Below, one piece after another: positions 18,314-26,120 of a stretch of DNA of 64,000 nt. Where the stretch lies: the NCBI RefSeq assembly GCF_034521915.1, contig NZ_JAXHLU010000004.1, forward strand, positions 124,001 to 188,000. Reading direction: 5' to 3'. The notes below the pieces were generated by a model. It did not search any database and had not been told where the DNA came from. It worked only from the letters and a program-made list of their open reading frames with translations. How positions within the stretch are numbered: the stretch's first letter is position 1; each line of letters opens with the position of its first letter. This stretch comes from Fodinibius sp034521915 (GTDB lineage: Bacteria; Bacteroidota; Rhodothermia; Balneolales; Balneolaceae). The position numbers were made by a program, and so were the translations under genes.

Positions 18314-18828
18314 TGAAATTTGCATGGAGTTTAAGAGGATTTCTCATTGGCTTATTTGTATTACTTTTTGGAGTGTTTCCTGCTACAGCGCAGCAGGATA
18401 TTAATTGGAAATCACTTTCCGAAGCCCAAGAGCTGGCCAAAGAAAATGGTAAAAAAGTGATGCTGTTTGCCGAAGCCGAGTGGTGTGGATATTGCAAAAA
18501 AATGCACAAAGAGGTGTTCCCCAAACAGACCGTGCAGGATAGTCTGCACAAATATTTTTATCCCGTTAAGGTTGATATCGAGTCGGATCGGAAAATTGTA
18601 TTTAATGGCAGTTCCCTCACCGAACGACAATTGGCCCGGCGGTTCAGGGTTAGTTCTACGCCCACATTTATTTTCCTGGATCAGGATGGTAACACCATTG
18701 GGAGACAGCCCGGATTTTTGCCGACCAATATTTTTGATAAACTTGTGGCTTTTGTGGGGTCAGATTTAACGGGGAAACAATCGTTTAAACAATACCTGAA
18801 GAAACATGGAGTGGATATTAATCGATAG
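18313..18828 (+). CDS. Exported thioredoxin-like protein
   Basis: A 171-residue protein with a cleavable signal peptide (helix to about residue 25, cleavage near TATA-QQ) and a thioredoxin fold with active site WCGYC (Cys58, Cys61). The cis-proline segment is STPTFIFLDQDG. It resembles the thioredoxin_7/DUF255-like periplasmic reductases that maintain thiols of exported proteins. It is translationally coupled to the phosphatase gene upstream through the TAATG overlap, which suggests that redox state and signalling output are produced together, although a functional link is only inferred. Confidence 0.85.
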   Translation: MKFAWSLRGFLIGLFVLLFGVFPATAQQDINWKSLSEAQELAKENGKKVMLFAEAEWCGYCKKMHKEVFPKQTVQDSLHKYFYPVKVDIESDRKIVFNGSSLTERQLARRFRVSSTPTFIFLDQDGNTIGRQPGFLPTNIFDKLVAFVGSDLTGKQSFKQYLKKHGVDINR

Positions 18829-18850
18829 TGTGGCAATGTAAAGACATTGA

Positions 18851-18979
18851 GAGGCATTTGAAAAACCTTACTGTCATCGCGAATGTAATGCGGCGATCTC
18901 CTTTTATTAACTCTGATTGGGAGATTGCTTATCAAGCTCGCAATGACAATCTTAATTTTCCGGGTTTTGCAAAGGCCTC
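18851..18979. mobile_element. MITE-like element, family B (129 bp)
   Basis: The terminal inverted repeats are GAGGCATTTGAAAAACC and, reversed, GAGGCCTTTGCAAAACC (15 of 17 identical). The interior has TTACTGTCATCGCGAA, CGGCGATCTC, GAGATTGCTT and GCTCGCAATGAC. A second copy lies at 43691-43815 in the opposite orientation and is similar throughout. There is no coding capacity. Confidence 0.85.
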
Positions 18980-19034
18980 AATGAGATATTCTATATATTA
19001 AAGCAATAGAAATAAAGTATAAAAAGTTTTTGAG

Positions 19035-19691
19035 ATGGTACTAAGTCAGGCTGTTGAAGATTATCTGAAGGCGATATATACGCTGGAAACAGAAGACAAA
19101 GGGGCATCAACAACGAAGATTGCAAATTCACTGGATGTGTCATCGGCGTCGGCAACCAATATGGTGAAGCGGCTGGATAAGATGGGATTAGTCGATTATC
19201 AGTCATATAAAGGAGCGCGTCTGACGGATTCGGGCAAGAAGATTGCACTCGAGATTATACGTCACCATCGTCTGCTTGAACTGTATCTGTTGGAGGTGAT
19301 GGGTTATTCCTGGGATGAGGTGCACGATGAGGCCGAAAAGCTTGAGCACCATATATCGGAACGCTTTGAAGATAAAATTGCCCAGCTTCTTGATGATCCC
19401 ACCCACGATCCCCACGGAGATCCCATTCCCACCAAAGATGGATTAATGCCCGAAATGGATGCGAAACCTCTTGTTGAGGGAGAAACAGAGCAAAAGTATA
19501 TCGTAAGTCGGGTAAAAGATCAGGATCCGGAATTATTGCGCTACCTTGAAAAGATTGGTTTGCTGCCGGGAGCACAGATTATCGTAAAAGAAAAGGCTCC
19601 TTTTGATGGACCGGTTACCTTGCTTGTTGAGAATGATGAGCAGGTAGTTGGCAATGATGTTGCCAAAAATATTTTTGTGGCTGAGATGTAA
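19035..19691 (+). CDS. Metal-dependent transcriptional regulator, DtxR/MntR family
   Basis: A 218-residue DtxR-type repressor. Residues 1-60 are a winged helix (SQAVEDYLKAIYTL, SSASATNMVKRL), followed by the dimerisation and metal-binding helices containing RHHRLLELYLLEVMG and EAEKLEHHIS with the expected His and Glu ligands. The C-terminal 75 residues form an SH3-like FeoA domain (LLPGAQIIVKEKAPF). Family members repress Mn or Fe uptake genes when metal is sufficient. No target transporter lies next to it, and no palindromic operator was picked out upstream. It is monocistronic and followed by a bidirectional terminator. Confidence 0.9.
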   Translation: MVLSQAVEDYLKAIYTLETEDKGASTTKIANSLDVSSASATNMVKRLDKMGLVDYQSYKGARLTDSGKKIALEIIRHHRLLELYLLEVMGYSWDEVHDEAEKLEHHISERFEDKIAQLLDDPTHDPHGDPIPTKDGLMPEMDAKPLVEGETEQKYIVSRVKDQDPELLRYLEKIGLLPGAQIIVKEKAPFDGPVTLLVENDEQVVGNDVAKNIFVAEM

Positions 19692-19771
19692 TATTTCTTC
19701 TGAAAGAATATTGCTAATACAACTTAGAAGCGATTCTCTCTGAGTCGTTTATTTCACCAAACTCATAATAA

Positions 19772-19803
19772 AAAAAGCCCGCAGGAATCCACGGGCTTTT
19801 TTA
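19772..19803. terminator. Bidirectional rho-independent terminator
   Basis: AAAAAAGCCCG and CGGGCTTTTTT form the stem around a short loop (CAGGAATCCA), with an A-run on one side and a T-run on the other. It serves the DtxR gene (+) and the alcohol dehydrogenase gene (-). Confidence 0.9.
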
Positions 19804-19825
19804 TAAAGATAAGTTGAAGGATGAT

Positions 19826-20866
19826 CTATTTATTTTCTAGAATTATTTTCAAGGCTTTTTCTTCAGCAGCATTGCCAAAGGTGTCATAAGCCTCCATTAT
19901 ATTATCTAATTTAAAATGGTGGGTGATTAGCTGTTCGGGTTCCAGCTTGCCGGACCCTACGGTTTTCATAAGCATCGGGATAGTATAAGTGTCAACCAAC
20001 CCTGTGGTCATTGTGATATTTTTAATCCACAGTTCTTCCAGCTTAAAGTCTACGCTGGTACCGTGTACACCTACCACAGCAACTTGTCCGCCGGCTTTGA
20101 TAATATTCTGGCAGATATCAAAAGTGGCAGGAATACCAACAGCTTCAATAGAAACATCCACTCCCTTATCATCAGTTAGTTCCATTATTTTGTCGACCGC
20201 ATTTACGTCACCGCTGTTGACGGTATCAGTAGCCCCAAATTCTTTAGATACTTTGAGGCGATTGTCGTCAAGATCAACCATGATGATTTCAGCGGGAGAA
20301 TAAAACTGAGCGGTTAACAGGGCGGCAAGACCAATGGGACCGGCTCCAACAATGGCTACAACATCTCCCGGTTTTACTTTACCGTTAAGTACGCCCACTT
20401 CAAATCCCGTCGGTAGAATATCACTGAGCATAACCAATGCTTCCTCATCGGCTCCTTCCGGAATGTGGTACAGGCTTGTATCGGCATGTGGAATACGAAC
20501 ATACTCGGCTTGTGTTCCATCAATAAGGTGACCGAGAATCCATCCACCGTTTTCGCAATGGGAATACATCTGTTTTTTACAATTATCACACTTTCCACAA
20601 GCGGTAATACAGCTTATGAGAACGGGATCTCCTTTTTTGAAATTGGATACACCTTCACCCACTTCTTCGATAATACCTACCCCTTCGTGGCCGAGCGTAG
20701 TTCCATCTTGAACGGCAGGAACATCTCCTTTCATAATATGTAGGTCGGTACCACAAATGGTTGTTTTGGTGATTTTGACGATAGCGTCAGTTGTTTCCTG
20801 AATTTCGGGTTTTGGTTTTTCTTCGTAAGTGCGATTGCCGGGACCGTGATAAACGAGTGCTTTCAT
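19826..20866 (-). CDS. Zinc-dependent alcohol dehydrogenase (medium-chain family)
   Basis: A 346-residue medium-chain dehydrogenase. The catalytic zinc ligands are Cys38 in TICGTDLH and the His-Glu pair in TLGHEGVGIIEEVG, and the structural zinc cysteines appear in CGKCDNCKKQMYSHC. The NAD(P)-binding glycine motif is AIVGAGPIGL. The closest type I recognise is the broad-specificity secondary or short-chain alcohol dehydrogenase group. It interconverts alcohols and aldehydes or ketones in the cytoplasm. A purine-rich GAGAGGTAGGT lies just upstream of the ATG. It is probably monocistronic, as an independent terminator follows. Confidence 0.9.
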   Translation of the reverse strand: MKALVYHGPGNRTYEEKPKPEIQETTDAIVKITKTTICGTDLHIMKGDVPAVQDGTTLGHEGVGIIEEVGEGVSNFKKGDPVLISCITACGKCDNCKKQMYSHCENGGWILGHLIDGTQAEYVRIPHADTSLYHIPEGADEEALVMLSDILPTGFEVGVLNGKVKPGDVVAIVGAGPIGLAALLTAQFYSPAEIIMVDLDDNRLKVSKEFGATDTVNSGDVNAVDKIMELTDDKGVDVSIEAVGIPATFDICQNIIKAGGQVAVVGVHGTSVDFKLEELWIKNITMTTGLVDTYTIPMLMKTVGSGKLEPEQLITHHFKLDNIMEAYDTFGNAAEEKALKIILENK

Positions 20867-21114
20867 AATACCTACCTCTCATATATTTAATTGAGCATCT
20901 TGATAATCTTTTTAAGGATGCCCTAATTACTTGTTTTACCTTTTATAACTGCAATAGATGTGCCATAGATGAACCGGCAAAAATTATTTTATAAAGTCGT
21001 TTGAGCGTAAATAGGAGCTGTTTATTGGGAGACAAGAGATCATAAAAAACAGTACCAGTTAGAAGGTATTGCAACCGTGCAATATAAAGGGCTGAGAATT
21101 TCGCAAAAGTGCAT
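20867..21114. other. Spacer upstream of the alcohol dehydrogenase gene
   Basis: AT-rich DNA with the purine-rich ribosome binding site next to the dehydrogenase start. No small gene, RNA or clear operator is visible; the promoter for the dehydrogenase should lie here. Confidence 0.5.
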
Positions 21115-21152
21115 AAAAAAGGGATCGACCATTTTAGATCGATCCCTTTTTA
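21115..21152 (-). terminator. Rho-independent terminator of the tricorn-like protease gene
   Basis: AAAAAGGGATCGA and TCGATCCCTTTTT form a strong hairpin with runs on both sides. It is 19 bases past the stop of the minus-strand protease gene. Confidence 0.9.
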
Positions 21153-21170
21153 ACCGAAGTAATAGGTGGT

Positions 21171-24100
21171 TTATTCTTTGTTATCAATTTGATTGAGTAG
21201 TTCGTCAACAGCCCGCTTAAGCTGCTTATCTACTCCCGTACGGTAATCGGGCGGATTAATCACCTTAACATCGGGGACAGCGGGTTGACGATCCATATTT
21301 GCATTCGTGTTTTTGACAAACCAGCCTCTAAATGGCAAACGTATGTATGATCCGCCCATTAAGCTTGCGCCACCGGTGGATATTACTGCCCCGAACGTTG
21401 TTTCTCCCACTAATGTTCCCAAGTCAAGTTGCTTATATGCGTGAGAAAAAATTTCGGCATTGGAATAGCTATTTTGATTGGCCAGCGTTATTGAGGCATC
21501 GGTCCAGCTTGAGAGGGGCAAGCGTTCTCCGAAGGGATAGTGCTCGCGGAATTTGGTTTTATTTTTTTGAAGATTGTTCGTCGCTCCCCGAGGAATTGTA
21601 TAAGCGTGCTGACGATATTTTAACACCGTTAGCAGGTAATCGGTCGTCCAGCCGCCGCCGTTGTATCGCACGTCGATAACGATTCCTTCCTTGCCTTCGC
21701 CGGTCGCCACGAGCTCACGTTCAAAACGTTCAAAGCTGGGCCAGTTCATCCCCTCAACATGGATATAACCCAGCTTTCCATTTGAGTATTTTTCCGTTAG
21801 CTCTTTACGCTTCTCAACCCATTCATTGTAAAGTTGATCTCCCAGGCTTCCGGTAGGTTCAATAACAATTTCACGGCTTTCACCTTCAGAATTTTGGACT
21901 TGCAGCAGAGTTGGAGTATCAACTCTGTCAGATAGCAAGCTGTAATAATTATCTACTTCAGCCACTTGTTGCCCTGCAACGGCCGTAATGACATCTCCCT
22001 CATTTAGCGTGCTCATCTCACGATCAGCAGGAGAGTTGGGAACCACGCGAACGACACGAACTCCATTGTTAGCTGGCTCAACCTCAGCGCCAATAAGTCC
22101 GGTGCGCGTTTCTTGCGTTTCGGCGCGATCCGATCCGTAAAAGCCCATGTGGCTGGCATTGAGTTCACCGAGCATCATGTTCACAACGTCTTCGAAATCC
22201 CGATCAGTGGAGGTCTGCATGGCCCATGGTTTATAATGTTCTTTGAGGGCTGTCCAATCTTGGCCATGAAAATTTGGATCATAGAAGTTGACATTGAGTT
22301 TTCGCCATGCCTCCTCAAAAATCTGCTCACGCTGTTTATTATGGTTGATTTTCGTGCTTGCTCGATAAGGCAGTTGCTCAATGCTGTTTTTATCCAGATC
22401 ATAGCGACCGATTTTACCGCCGCGTTGCATAAAATAGAGGCTATTTAAATCAGTGTTTAAGCGAAGGCTATAGGGATTTACTCCTTGATCTGTAAGAGCG
22501 GAAATTTCACTGCCATCCCATTTTGCTTTGTAGATGTCTTCATCAGCATCGTCGCCTACAAAATAGAATGTTTGTCCATCTTTGGAGATTGCAATATTCG
22601 ATTCGTCACCGGGCATTGAAGTAACCTGATGTAATCGTTTGTAGAGACCATCGAAGTCGATTGATACATTAACTCCGACCGTATCTTCCGGGGATACCTC
22701 TTCAGCCTTTTCACTTTTATCCCAGTCGAGTTGTGTGCGCTGCCAGTCACGTTTGTTGAGCCAGGCAAACCAGACATCATCATCGCCGTTATTGCGATTT
22801 GACAGAAATGCTACTTTGCTTCCGTCGGGACTCCAAACAGGATCAGTATCGGGACGCGGATGCTTGCTTATATTGACCGGCTCCTTGGAATTGTCTGCGG
22901 GATGGATATAAATTTCATGATTAAAATCGAGATCGGGCATGGAGTACGCCAACCACTTGTTGTCTGGACTCCATGCTACATCACTGGCCTCGGCCCATCC
23001 ATTATCTGTTAAAATAGTTTCTTCACCGAGATCGTCTCGGCCGCTAATTTCTGATACCACCAGTTGCCCGCGGCCGCGATTGAATGCTACTTTCTTCCCG
23101 TCAGGCGAAACCACGGGATTGCGTTCGCCCATTCCCGTATCGGTAAGCTGCTTTGTTTCAAATTGGAGACTTTCAAAAAGATCGTTGGTACCTTTTTGTG
23201 ACGGCCTAATTGAAAAGAGATCATATTGACCTTTACGATCGCTGGCAAATATAAGCGTAGAATCATTTAAAAACGCCACATCACGATCGCGATAGGCATG
23301 ATCCGTTACTTTGACTGAACGCTGCTTGGAGGGATCGTTATGCTTGACAAAAATTTCGCCTTCGATTACAAATGCCAGCCAGTCTCCACTTGGAGATACA
23401 TCGAACTCTTGGGCATCTTCGGTAAAGGTTTTCTGCTCGATATTATAAAACCGCTGGTCTTGGGTAACATCCAGTTTTAAGTGCTGACTGTTATCCTCTT
23501 GCGGATTTAGCGTATATAGACCGGTTTTGCGTTCGTAAACAATGCGTTGTTCTTCATCATCAATATCAAAATAGCGAATGCCATCATCTTTGTAATCAGT
23601 TACGGCGATGGGTGAATAATTTGGGCTGCCGTCATCATTGATTTTCATTTTGTGAATATTGTGTGCCCCGTTTCTTTCACTCAAGAAGTAAAGCGTTCGG
23701 CTGTCGGTAAAAGTGGGATACATGTCATTCCCTTTAAAATCGGTGAGCTGCTGATAGCTTTCGTTTTCCAGGTCATAGAGCCAAAGATCTTTATTTGCCG
23801 ATCCGCGATACCGCTTGCGAAATTCGCGATTATAGCCTCGAACAAATACTAAAAATCGTCCATCGGGACTCATCTCCGCCATCATCCCAAAAGAATCAAA
23901 AAATCGGTCGGGAGTTCCGCCCTCAGCACCGACGGTATGAATTTCCGGTTCCCACTCTACCTGGTTGAACAATCGATTGGTGGTGAATATAACGCTGTTG
24001 CCGGGCGTCCATCCGGTTAATTCGTCATCGGTAGAATGATAGGTGAGTCGTTTAATCTGACTGCCGTTTTCATCCATTACAAACAGATCGTCATTTCCAT

Positions 24101-24356
24101 GACGATCGCTGGTAAAGGCAATCTTGTTGCCTCCCGGACTCCATTCGGGATAGGCCTCATACGCTTCGTGCAGAGTCAGTCGCCAGGCGCGTCCACCTTC
24201 AGCCGGGACGGTCCATATATCCCCTTGATATGAAAAGGCAATCGTAGAGCCATCGGGACTGACAGCAGGAAAGCGGGCAAAAGGTTCATCTGATTGGGCA
24301 AGTGAAGCTGTAAAAAGTAAACATACGATACCAACGGTAAGAAATAACTTTTTCAT
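21171..24356 (-). CDS. Tricorn-type S41 serine protease with TolB-like beta-propellers
   Basis: A 1061-residue exported protein starting with a signal peptide (MKKLFLTVGIVCLLFTASLA). The N-terminal two thirds hold many PD40/WD40-like blades such as SPDGSTIAFSYQGDIWTVP, SPGGNKIAFTSDRHG and SPDGSKVAFLSNR, forming two propellers. A tricorn C1 domain, a PDZ domain (about 750-830) and the S41 catalytic domain follow, with VDVRYNGGGWTTDYLL and NSYSNAE. Ser965 in that motif is the likely nucleophile. Tricorn proteases degrade peptides; bacterial members are periplasmic. It stands alone between two terminator-bounded regions. Confidence 0.92.
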   Translation of the reverse strand: MKKLFLTVGIVCLLFTASLAQSDEPFARFPAVSPDGSTIAFSYQGDIWTVPAEGGRAWRLTLHEAYEAYPEWSPGGNKIAFTSDRHGNDDLFVMDENGSQIKRLTYHSTDDELTGWTPGNSVIFTTNRLFNQVEWEPEIHTVGAEGGTPDRFFDSFGMMAEMSPDGRFLVFVRGYNREFRKRYRGSANKDLWLYDLENESYQQLTDFKGNDMYPTFTDSRTLYFLSERNGAHNIHKMKINDDGSPNYSPIAVTDYKDDGIRYFDIDDEEQRIVYERKTGLYTLNPQEDNSQHLKLDVTQDQRFYNIEQKTFTEDAQEFDVSPSGDWLAFVIEGEIFVKHNDPSKQRSVKVTDHAYRDRDVAFLNDSTLIFASDRKGQYDLFSIRPSQKGTNDLFESLQFETKQLTDTGMGERNPVVSPDGKKVAFNRGRGQLVVSEISGRDDLGEETILTDNGWAEASDVAWSPDNKWLAYSMPDLDFNHEIYIHPADNSKEPVNISKHPRPDTDPVWSPDGSKVAFLSNRNNGDDDVWFAWLNKRDWQRTQLDWDKSEKAEEVSPEDTVGVNVSIDFDGLYKRLHQVTSMPGDESNIAISKDGQTFYFVGDDADEDIYKAKWDGSEISALTDQGVNPYSLRLNTDLNSLYFMQRGGKIGRYDLDKNSIEQLPYRASTKINHNKQREQIFEEAWRKLNVNFYDPNFHGQDWTALKEHYKPWAMQTSTDRDFEDVVNMMLGELNASHMGFYGSDRAETQETRTGLIGAEVEPANNGVRVVRVVPNSPADREMSTLNEGDVITAVAGQQVAEVDNYYSLLSDRVDTPTLLQVQNSEGESREIVIEPTGSLGDQLYNEWVEKRKELTEKYSNGKLGYIHVEGMNWPSFERFERELVATGEGKEGIVIDVRYNGGGWTTDYLLTVLKYRQHAYTIPRGATNNLQKNKTKFREHYPFGERLPLSSWTDASITLANQNSYSNAEIFSHAYKQLDLGTLVGETTFGAVISTGGASLMGGSYIRLPFRGWFVKNTNANMDRQPAVPDVKVINPPDYRTGVDKQLKRAVDELLNQIDNKE

Positions 24357-24547
24357 AATCTGGCGGTTAATTTAAAAATAGATCTGAGTAGCTTTTAATT
24401 GATGAATAACTATCTGAAAGTAATAAAATTTATTATGTAAGAGATTTTAAACAGAAGCAAATGTACAAAGGTATAAGGCGGAAAATTTTAAAATTATGAT
24501 AAAGTATGGGAGCCGTAATTAATAGTAGGCCAATTTACTATTCTGTA

Positions 24548-25768
24548 TTAACATCTATAAGCTGGTTGAACTGCAATAAAAGGCGTTCGGTTGCCGATAA
24601 ATTTTGCAGTTCTTCTCGTACCCGGACCGGCGCGATGGGCTGCTATGTTAACTTGCTCGTGCTTTGCCTCCGGGATCTGCTCGATCATATAGCCGCTGAA
24701 AATAAAGCTGATGAAAGCAATAGCGCCAACTACCGGGAAAAGCAATTGTGGTCGAAAGACCTTTTTTAAAGTGGAGCCGAGTTTTTTGAATTTATATCGA
24801 GAGCGTGGGGCCGAAGTTATGTTGAACTGTTGAAAATTTTGAAAGTATAGCTTTGTGATAAGCGTTGACACATACGAAAATCCCAGAAAGGAGATAATAG
24901 CATCAAGTAAAAGAGAAGCCATCAGGTAGATTCCTGTAGCAAGGGCGATGATTCTCAAACTATTTGCGAAGTCACTTATCCAGTTGATCATCCCAAAGGA
25001 TGTGGCAAAAAGAATGGCATCCGCAATAAATCGAATTATTACCCAGAAGCTGATGGCAGCAAGGATGGATTTTAGCTGTTTTCTGGATTTTTGAGTGCCA
25101 ATTTGCCAGGCGTACCGCAATGATTCCCGAATGGTTTTTTGACTGTACAGATACGTTGGCAGCGCAAAGAGAAACCGGCCGGATAAATAAGCGATGCACC
25201 ACAGCCAGATTAAAAACCAAACTACAGATGTAATGATGGCAATGTGCCATTCGATGGGGGTTGACGAAAGGTAGTAGTTGATGTCATAGGTATCCAGTAA
25301 CAGCTCATATATTAACGCCAGTCCCCCCGCCAGCGGTAATAAAAGGAGCAGTCCTGTTGCCACGATAAACAAACAGAGCCGAAATAATAGATGAGTTTTG
25401 CTGAGGATGCGAAATATAATATCCCGAAAATCAACTGCTTGCTTATTGATGTCATCAGCTACAATCTGAAAGATGCCTGCGAACCGAAGAATCCATCCGG
25501 TGAGAGTGAGAGCAGCCCCCAGTAGCATATAGCTTGCACCAACGGGTGATAGCAACCAGGAAAAGAGCTGTTCATTTCCGATTACAAGTTGCCCACTGCG
25601 GAAAAATTCCAGGCTCAGTACTACAGACGAAATAGGGGCTAAAAGAATTGCTATGATTCCCCATACAAGTATGGTCCACGCGGCCATCGGCTTCCAGAGA
25701 TGTATAACTCGTCGCCAGGTAGAGCGAATTAGATTGGGGCGTAAAATTTTCTCAATAAATTTATTCAT
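24548..25768 (-). pseudogene. Membrane domain of a glycerophosphodiesterase-like protein, catalytic domain missing
   Basis: About 406 residues from the ATG at 25768. A longer reading to 25858 starts inside a repeat element and is not trusted. Roughly eight membrane helices and the segment LFALPTYLYSQKTIRESLRY resemble the membrane domain that precedes catalytic domains of membrane glycerophosphoryl diester phosphodiesterases (PF10110-like; inferred from memory). After the last helix comes VNIAAHRAGPG, which looks like the opening AHRG motif of a GDPD domain, but only about 23 residues remain before the stop. Removing one base would switch to a frame reading EELQNLSATERLLLQFNQ that also ends at once (24538). 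No catalytic domain follows, so the gene seems truncated. Confidence 0.6.
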
Positions 25769-25851
25769 CAGGTCAATGATAAACATTGACCGACAAAAAC
25801 CCATTTTGAGTAAGGAGTTCCATGTAGGGCTTTGAGCAAAGCTTTGATTTT

Positions 25852-25990
25852 GTGTCATTCTGAACCTGTCGTCCGAAGCCTTGGCGTAGGAGGACTTGTT
25901 TCAGAATCTCTTCCATCAACTTATACAAGGGGCTTTAGAAGTATTTCCCTGTTTAATGTTGAAGACCCTGAAATGAATTCAGGGTGACAC
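25852..25990. mobile_element. MITE-like element, family A (139 bp)
   Basis: The ends are GTGTCATTCTGAAC and, at the other side, TTCAGGGTGACAC, which are inverted repeats of each other. The interior includes a CCTTGGCGTAGG segment and a TTTCAGAATCTCTTCCATCAA segment. Related elements are at 45623-45737 and 48563-48661, with solo ends at 11690 and 58888. No coding capacity. It lies directly upstream of the truncated membrane gene and supplies a spurious start codon for it. Confidence 0.8.
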
Positions 25991-26010
25991 GGGATTTGCA
26001 AAAAGCTTAA

Positions 26011-26046
26011 TAAAAAAGGCAGACCTTTGGTTAGGCCTGCCTTTTA
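26011..26046 (-). terminator. Rho-independent terminator for the PAS kinase gene
   Basis: On the minus strand AAAAGGCAGGCC and GGTCTGCCTTTTTT form a stem followed by a U-run. A second hairpin without a U-run, GGCTGTGGATT / AATCCACAGCC, lies just before it at 26079-26105. Confidence 0.85.
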
Positions 26047-26120
26047 ACACAATGGGGATTGTGTTTGCCGTTGAAACTGGCTGTGGATTGAATAAATCCA
26101 CAGCCATGTAGAGAAATTAC

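Noticed and set aside
25769..25858. An N-terminal extension of the truncated membrane protein from 25858
   Set aside because: The start codon is part of the family A repeat tip (GTGTCAT) and the extension has no membrane-protein character.
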